Positions 58,134 to 64,000 of a stretch of 64,000 nt of DNA are shown piece by piece (within the stretch, counting starts at the first letter, position 1; each line of letters starts with the position of its first letter). Source of the DNA: Xestospongia bergquistia (Eukaryota > Porifera > Demospongiae > Haplosclerida > Petrosiidae); contig OZ014422.1 in the NCBI GenBank assembly GCA_963965975.1, positions 6,737,701 to 6,801,700 on the forward strand, in the 5' to 3' direction. A program made the translations under genes and the position numbers. The notes beneath the pieces were generated by a model that had not been told where the DNA came from, did not search any database, and saw only the letters and a program-made list of their open reading frames with translations.

Positions 58134-60358
58134 TTATTGTAAATTATAATAGTCTTTCTTTCTCAAATAATCGCGACACGGTAACACCAAACAACGGCAA
58201 ATACACGATAATGTGATCTTCTTTTTATCAGAGGGTGCTAGGAATACCACAAGCCCTCCAAAAATCAGAAGAGAAGCAACAATTAAAATGGGTAGGTATG
58301 GATTGACTGTGATCAATTTACCAAATAATACTGTCCCAATAATGGATCCTATACGACCGACAGCTGATTGAAAACCAAATGCAGTTGATCTATGAAAAAT
58401 GAACAATATATATGTAAAGACTATTTATTTGTACATACCGTAAATGGACTGCAAACAGATCAGGTACTATCACATCCAAAGCAATCCATCCAATAGTTGA
58501 AAATCCAGTAAATATACAAGAAAGAATGACAATAATACTTGCTTTCTTTGGGACTGCCCAAATAGCAAAAGTACTTAAAGCAGACACAACCATTGAAAAT
58601 GCTATAAAATAAAAATGCAATAGTTTGTATTCCTCACAATAACTAGTACTTCTTACCAAGGAGTATTTTAGCTCCAACAATATTAACAAAAAATATTCCA
58701 ACCACAATTCCTGGTATTGTTGATAAAGATACATACAAGTTATCCAAATACACTTTATTATCTGTGTAGGATGATGAGACATCACAATCTGTGGCATTTG
58801 ATTTGAGACAATTCTTTTTTTCAATATATTTAAAGTATTCTGGAAACCACAGTACAAGACCATAATAACTAGATAAGTATTACAAAGGAGAGATGCTTCA
58901 TTATGGATGAAGAAAATGGTTTACCCAAAAGAGAGTGTAAAAAATACAACTATCATGACAATGTTTGGTCGGAGATATGGAGGACGAAACAAGTCCACTG
59001 TTGCAGACCAGAGCTAATTATGTAGCTACATTAAAGATAATATGATGCTATTGTTCTTACAATTTTTAACTTTTCTGTAATGTTTTTCTTTTTATCAGAT
59101 ACATCTATGTTAGATATGGACTTTGAATCAAGTGATTGTAATAACTGTTCTGTCTGCAATGCAATAATTATGTTGAGGTACACAAATAAACTTTTACCTC
59201 TCTTTTTTCTACAATATCAATTTTCTTCTTACAACGACAATAGCTAATTCTTTTCATAACTTTGAGCATTTTTTGATGCTTACGTTTCTATTAAAGAAAC
59301 AGCACTTACAATAAATCAAGGGAATTATTCTTACAGTAAATAAATACCCAGGACTTTCTGGTAAAAATATTAAAGTAGCTACAGACGAAAATGATGGAAG
59401 AGTACATAGCATTAAAAAGATGCGCCAGCTGTTTATATCCATCGATCCAATATAAAAGCTAATATTACGAGGTATAATTAACCAGGCTATAATAGAAGCA
59501 TAAAGTCGACCGATTGTCCAAAATGATGCTAAAATAATAATAAAACTTCCTCGATATTTTTTTGAGAAGAACTCAGAGAAGTAAGAAAACACAACAGGTA
59601 CAGATCCTCCTACTCTAAAATAGAGAGAAAACTTTATTAGTTATGTGAACTATATGGTCTTATATAAAACTTCAATAATATGGTCATTAAAAGAATTCAT
59701 ACATCATCTAATTATTTTGAGCAATCAACTATATAGTGCTCTTTCCAATTAAATATAATATTATATTGAACTTTTATTTTTAAGTATTCACTAACTACTA
59801 ATACCTTACCCAACTCCACTGCCAAAACGAAACAACATGAAAGTAACAAAGTTTGGAGATAGTCCTGATGCTAATCCAAATATCCCATTAACAGTAAGTG
59901 ACAATAAAAGACAAGTTTTACGTCCAATAACATCAGCTAAACCACCCCATATATAACCACCAACCTACAATGATTATAACAACATAATACAAACTATTGT
60001 ATGATGTACCATCATTCCCAAGAAAATGATAGAGTCTAAAGCACCAGCCTGGACTTTATTTGGATGTATAGAACCAGTAGAATTATCTAAGACTGGAGTT
60101 ACAAATGAGACACTTGAGACTTCCACAGAATCTGATGCCAAGGCAACACCACACACTAAAATATTGTAATATTAATATGTTAAGTGTTGTCTTACCAATT
60201 AACAAGAATACATGGAAACAACCATAACCACTCTGATCAAGAAGTTGATCAAGGAGCTTGCCACGTCTTACTCCATCCTCTCCAGAGCCCAGCTCCATGT
60301 TCTTCTCACCTTTAACAAGAGGCTGGGCACTTCCACCCTGTATGTTTGCTTCCTGCAT
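58134..60358 (-). CDS. SV2-like MFS transporter, copy A
   Basis: Intact paralogue of copy B with the same exon plan. The start MQEANIQGGSAQPLVKGEKN is followed by 'LLDQLLDQSGYGCFHVFLL'. Motifs are 'YIWGGLADVIGRKTCLLLS', 'LASFWTIGRLYASIIAWLII', FLPESPGYLFT, a basic cytosolic loop ('KRISYCRCKKKIDIVEKRE'), 'LWFPEYFKYIEKKN', a short loop with potential N-glycosylation and Cys residues, 'IGWIALDVIVPDLFAVHLR', STAFGFQSAVGRIGSIIGT, and a Cys/Lys-rich C-terminus ending DYYNLQ. The gene lies 197 bp upstream of copy B in the same orientation, which fits tandem duplication. SLC22 organic-ion carriers were considered but the WIALDV/TAFGF blocks favour SV2. Confidence 0.85.
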
Positions 60359-60622
60359 TTCTAGCCTCCACCCTTTAAAATTAATTTTAGTTATTTTAAT
60401 TAAGCACGGTTATTGTAGGAGGGTTAGGGTTTAGAGTTTATGATATGAGTTTAATACATTATTTACATTGCGATTACTAAGTTTGATTATTATTAATGTT
60501 AACAAGATTAAGTAGTAGAAATAAACAATTTATTATTGTAAAATACAAAGCAAAAACTGTAATTAACTACCACTACTTTTAATAATTATAATATTGAGAA
60601 TTTTATGAGGGAAAAGTTAAAC
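60359..60622. other. Spacer between aggregation-factor-like gene and SV2 copy A
   Basis: 264 bp of AT-rich sequence between two minus-strand genes. It should hold the 3' UTR of the upstream gene and the SV2 copy A promoter. Nothing structured was seen. Confidence 0.4.
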
Positions 60623-63600
60623 TCAGCATTGGCTATTGAAGTGCTGGTATGTAAATCCAACATCATAAGAAGAATCCATTATGTACTGAGTATAATCTCC
60701 TTCAATGAGAGAATCATTAGGTTCTCCATCAGCTGCTTCATTGATGGGACCTGCTTGAGCATTGCCTACATAAAGACACTGCTGTGGAGTAAAGTCCCAA
60801 GTCACATCTTCCAGGAATCCAATAAAAGTACGTGTGGGCTTATTTTTTGGCTGCAACTCAATTTTATATGCTTGTGGACTAACTGTACCATCTCGGAGAG
60901 GAGTATCATATTTAGTAACCACACTCTTAACATTCCAAAATTGACCTAAAGAAATAGAAATGATATAATTTTAAAGAAGGAAGACAATAAAAATAAGTTT
61001 AAACTAGTTTACCAATAATTCCATGTGACTCCTCATTCAAGTTTAGACCACGTATTACTCGGAATTCTTGGAATTTCACTCCATTAGCAGTTGCTTTGCA
61101 AATTACTTGCATAGTAAGTGCACCATCCACACAATTTGGAACTGTAATATTAGTAGTATTGCCTGCTACTTGAACTGAAATGCCTCGATGTTTATAGGAA
61201 GATATTGTGCCACCATTTAGAGTGGTGTCACAGTCATTAATCTGGTCAAGAGAGACTGTTATATTAACACATTGTTTGTCATTGTTCACTGCTAAAACAT
61301 AGACACCATCAACTCCATGGAAATCTCGAGTTGAGTCAGGATCAGGATCTGCAGTTCCAAAGTAATGAGCATTAACAGATGTACATTCATCAGAGATGAA
61401 ATTGAAGTATCGATTAGCCTCTCCATGAACTTCATAACAAATTGAGTAAGTGTGTGGCTTGGATTGATCAGGAGTATAGAGAGGCACAGCATACATAGGA
61501 TCTCCAGTCTCAACATCCTCCACCAAAAGACCTAGAAAAGGATGGTATACACATGGACACAAAGCATGCCTCAGAACTTACCACAATGTCTTCTGGTAAC
61601 TGTTCTAGCAATAGTCTCACTAGGAGGAACAAGATATTGATTGATGGCTTTGTTCAATGCTTTTGGATCACTTGTATTAACAACAGTGCTATTTCTGAAG
61701 ACTAAGTTGCCCATAACATTACCACAGAGTCCAAGATGAAAGTTTAAAAAGCCAGTTTCAATATCAATTGTTATACTCTCATTTGTAACTCTAATTCTAA
61801 GCCCAAACTGAGCAATTGTGATTTCTATTGAATTAGTTCCAGCATTTACTACAATTAGGCGAAGGTTTACACTCTTCAAAACAGTTAAATTAGCTGCACT
61901 AATCACAAGTGTCTCATTACCAAGGCGTACACCAAGTCGTGCAGTTCTGTATGTACCATCCAGTGTATCAATGACTATAGCAAATTCTCCATAAGTTGTC
62001 TGCTGAATTACAAGGATATGTTCACAGCTTCTGTTATATATGTAATTGTCTAGATTATTAAAAGTACTGAGACGTCCTGTGATACCATCAACTGTGCAGG
62101 TTCTTGTTGGTGGAGCAACATCCTTGATTATAACATTGGTTGTATCTGGACTACCCATCATAGGTTGTGTAGGGTCTGCAGAATTTGGTGTTGTAGACGA
62201 GACGGAGATTATTCTGACATTGAAGTTTTCATCACCTTCATTCAGTGTGTCTGGTAAAGTGGTGTAGTTTACACAGATTGGTCCTTGGGATCCTGGTGGA
62301 ATGATTAGTGTCTTCTCTCCACCAGTATAGTCAAAGCCAGCTAGAAAAGATTATATTCATTCCTGTATTCATCAAATAATTTGGGCATGCAAATATACAA
62401 TAATATACTTAAGAAATATCAGACACAATTTACTGCTTCTTACTTGTTGCTGTACCATCATCAGTCCTAAGTCTGACTATGATATTACGTACTGACATCT
62501 TGTTAACTTGGATACATATTTCTACCATATCTCCTTCAGTGACATCTTTAGTTGAATCAACCATAGTCACAATTGGATCTAGGAGAAAAAATAAATACAA
62601 TTATTGGTAAATCAAGATAAGATCACTACGTACTGTCATCATCTTGAACAGTTACTGGCAGCGTACTCCTTCCAGGTGTTACCATAATGGTTGAAGGATT
62701 TGGAGTAACCAGTGTAGCAGTTATAGTGACAGTCTCATCATCCTCTAATGCTATAATATCATCTTGAATGACAGCAGTGCAAGTTACAACAGCATCTGAT
62801 GCAGTAGATGCAGGGACGTTCAGAATTCCAGAGGCATCTTGGCCACAGTCCAGGTCAAGCAAAGAACGTACAATGTTTGATGGAAGGATTCTCTCTATAA
62901 TATAATAATAAATATAATATAAACAGTAAGTGTTGATCAATGCTACTAGGACTGTTAAGTCTCACTATTTTATACTTACTCATTGTCATGTTATATGAAG
63001 TTGGCTTAGCAGTTCGAGAGACAACAAAATTAAAAGTACCATTTCCTCTATTTTCAATAAATGTTCTGAATGAATCCACAAAACCATATACCAATGCTGA
63101 AAATAGTATAATAGTAATAGCATCAATTAAATAAATATAATATAACATACGGTCATCATCTTTGATGATAATTTTGGTTCTATCACCCACTATTACTCTT
63201 GTTGATGGATTAGGATTTTGCAAATATAAAAAATACTCTTCGTCATCTTCAAGAGACACTGAATCATCAGAGATATTGAAAGTCACTGTTGTCATAAGAG
63301 AGCCACCAGCTGTGAAAGCAGCAGTACTACTGACGTCAGAACCTGATATGACAACTGTCATAGGTTGAGTACCAGGTCCTTTATTAATATGTGATCAAAT
63401 GTAACTAGTATAATATTGACTTTACCTCCAGTAACTTGGATAGTAAAATCTTGTAAAATCTCTTTGTCAATTTTAACCATCACACTACCCATGGATACGT
63501 TCTCATAGAACACATACTCTGATTGACCAAACATCACATTCAAATCTGCAAAGAGAAAAATTATTTTCCTTCCATCCTTTACTCCAACTTACAATCATCA

Positions 63601-64000
63601 TCAAATATGTTTACAGTCATAGGACCACCTAAGTTGACATTCTGAGATGGCATTGAACCATTCAAATAAAGCTGGTATGTCTCTGTAACTTCCAAAGCTT
63701 TCATGTCATCATTAAGAGAAAAAGTAAAGGAAGACTTGTTGGATCCATCAGCTACAAAAGTGACATATTGGTCAACATCTGTTCCAGAAAACTCCACAAA
63801 TTGCTGAGATCGATTTGGTCCTAAAGAACGACCAATACTTAAATGCCGTTAACAATACTATTTCTGTACAAACCTCCTCTAACTCTGACAGAAACATTCC
63901 TCTTAATATCATAATCAATCGTCAGTTGTACTGTTACAGAAGTTTCATTCTCAAAAACATTTATTACAGAGTCTACAAACATCACAGTTACACCTAGAGA
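60623..64000 (-). CDS. Sponge aggregation-factor-like protein: Calx-beta repeats, VWD and C-terminal region (5' end outside window)
   Basis: Extracellular adhesion-type protein with only its C-terminal part in the window. From N to C: at least four Calx-beta domains, each usually split over two exons. Their signatures include 'VEFSGTDVDQYVTFVADGS' with 'SFTFSLNDDMKALEVTETY' (about 63590-63997), 'TVTFNISDDSVSLEDDEEYF' (about 63150-63545), 'VIQDDIIALEDDETVTITAT' (about 62632-63110), and 'AGFDYTGGEKTLIIPPGSQG' with 'LNEGDENFNVRIIS' (about 62070-62580). A von Willebrand D-type domain follows in the exon 61582-62340 (starts 'CTVDGITGRLSTFNNLDNY', with 'GLCGNV' near its end). Then about 290 residues with paired cysteines and many N-glycosylation sequons, ending 'VGFTYQHFNSQC'. 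This combination is that of demosponge aggregation factors, whose last part is called the wreath domain. No transmembrane segment is seen, so it should be secreted. Confidence 0.82.

Noticed and set aside
58134-60358. SLC22-type organic cation transporter
   Set aside because: The helix 10-11 blocks (ALDV...DLF and TAFGF...GRIGS) match SV2 better than SLC22.
60623-64000. Sodium/calcium exchanger or FRAS1/FREM gene, because of the Calx-beta domains
   Set aside because: No exchanger membrane helices or CSPG repeats are present, and a VWD domain follows the Calx-beta units.

Overview
This is a nuclear segment of an animal genome, very probably a demosponge of the Amphimedon queenslandica type. 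The animal assignment rests on an R-Smad, a filamin, MCC, an SV2-family transporter and a death-fold adaptor. The sponge assignment rests mainly on the gene at the right edge, which has serial Calx-beta domains, a von Willebrand D domain and a cysteine-containing C-terminal region. That is the architecture known for sponge aggregation factors. The genome is compact: most introns are 45-120 bp with GT-AG ends, intergenic gaps are tens to a few hundred bases, and the bulk sequence is AT-rich. No tRNA, rRNA, CRISPR or bacterial operon signal was seen.

Layout, left to right. MCC (+, 5' end outside the window); type I PIP 5-kinase (-); HSPBP1 (+); R-Smad (-); translin (-); MFSD9 (+). A segment of about 3.9 kb from Smad exon 1 through translin and MFSD9 to the 3' end of DBR1 is then tandemly duplicated. 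The second copy has an intact MFSD9, a gutted translin and the real DBR1. DBR1 (-) carries a Rac-like GTPase (+) nested in an intron. Next come an IQCE-like ciliary gene (-), MAGOH (+), a CARD-like protein with an unrecognised C-terminal half (+), and a giant filamin (-) with three CH domains and about 28 Ig-like repeats, almost all in one 9.27-kb exon. These are followed by GTF2H4/p52 (+), FBXO7 (-), ZFAND5/6-like (-), RNF32 (+), TMBIM6/Bax inhibitor-1 (-), SNAPC4 (-), ABHD2 (+), an unrecognised repeat-containing coiled-coil gene (-), an SV2-like MFS transporter array (two intact genes plus one decayed copy, all -) and the aggregation-factor-like gene (-, 5' end outside the window).

The genes do not form one pathway; most are housekeeping or signalling loci packed closely together. 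Several are head-to-head pairs with start codons 43-226 bp apart (translin/MFSD9 43 bp, SNAPC4/ABHD2 53 bp, IQCE/MAGOH 168 bp, filamin/GTF2H4 185 bp, PIP5K/HSPBP1 226 bp), which implies shared promoters. The most unusual parts are the aggregation-factor-like gene, the three-CH filamin, the duplication that truncates a different gene at each end, the CARD-like protein, the Smad with a non-canonical tail, and a long fold-back element in a GTF2H4 intron.

Exon models were built by eye from reading frame, splice dinucleotides and remembered family sequences. Where all exon lengths were summed they divide by three and give sensible protein lengths (translin 229 aa, Smad 425 aa, HSPBP1 301 aa, Rac-like 186 aa, MFSD9 392 aa, CARD-like 488 aa, filamin 3285 aa).
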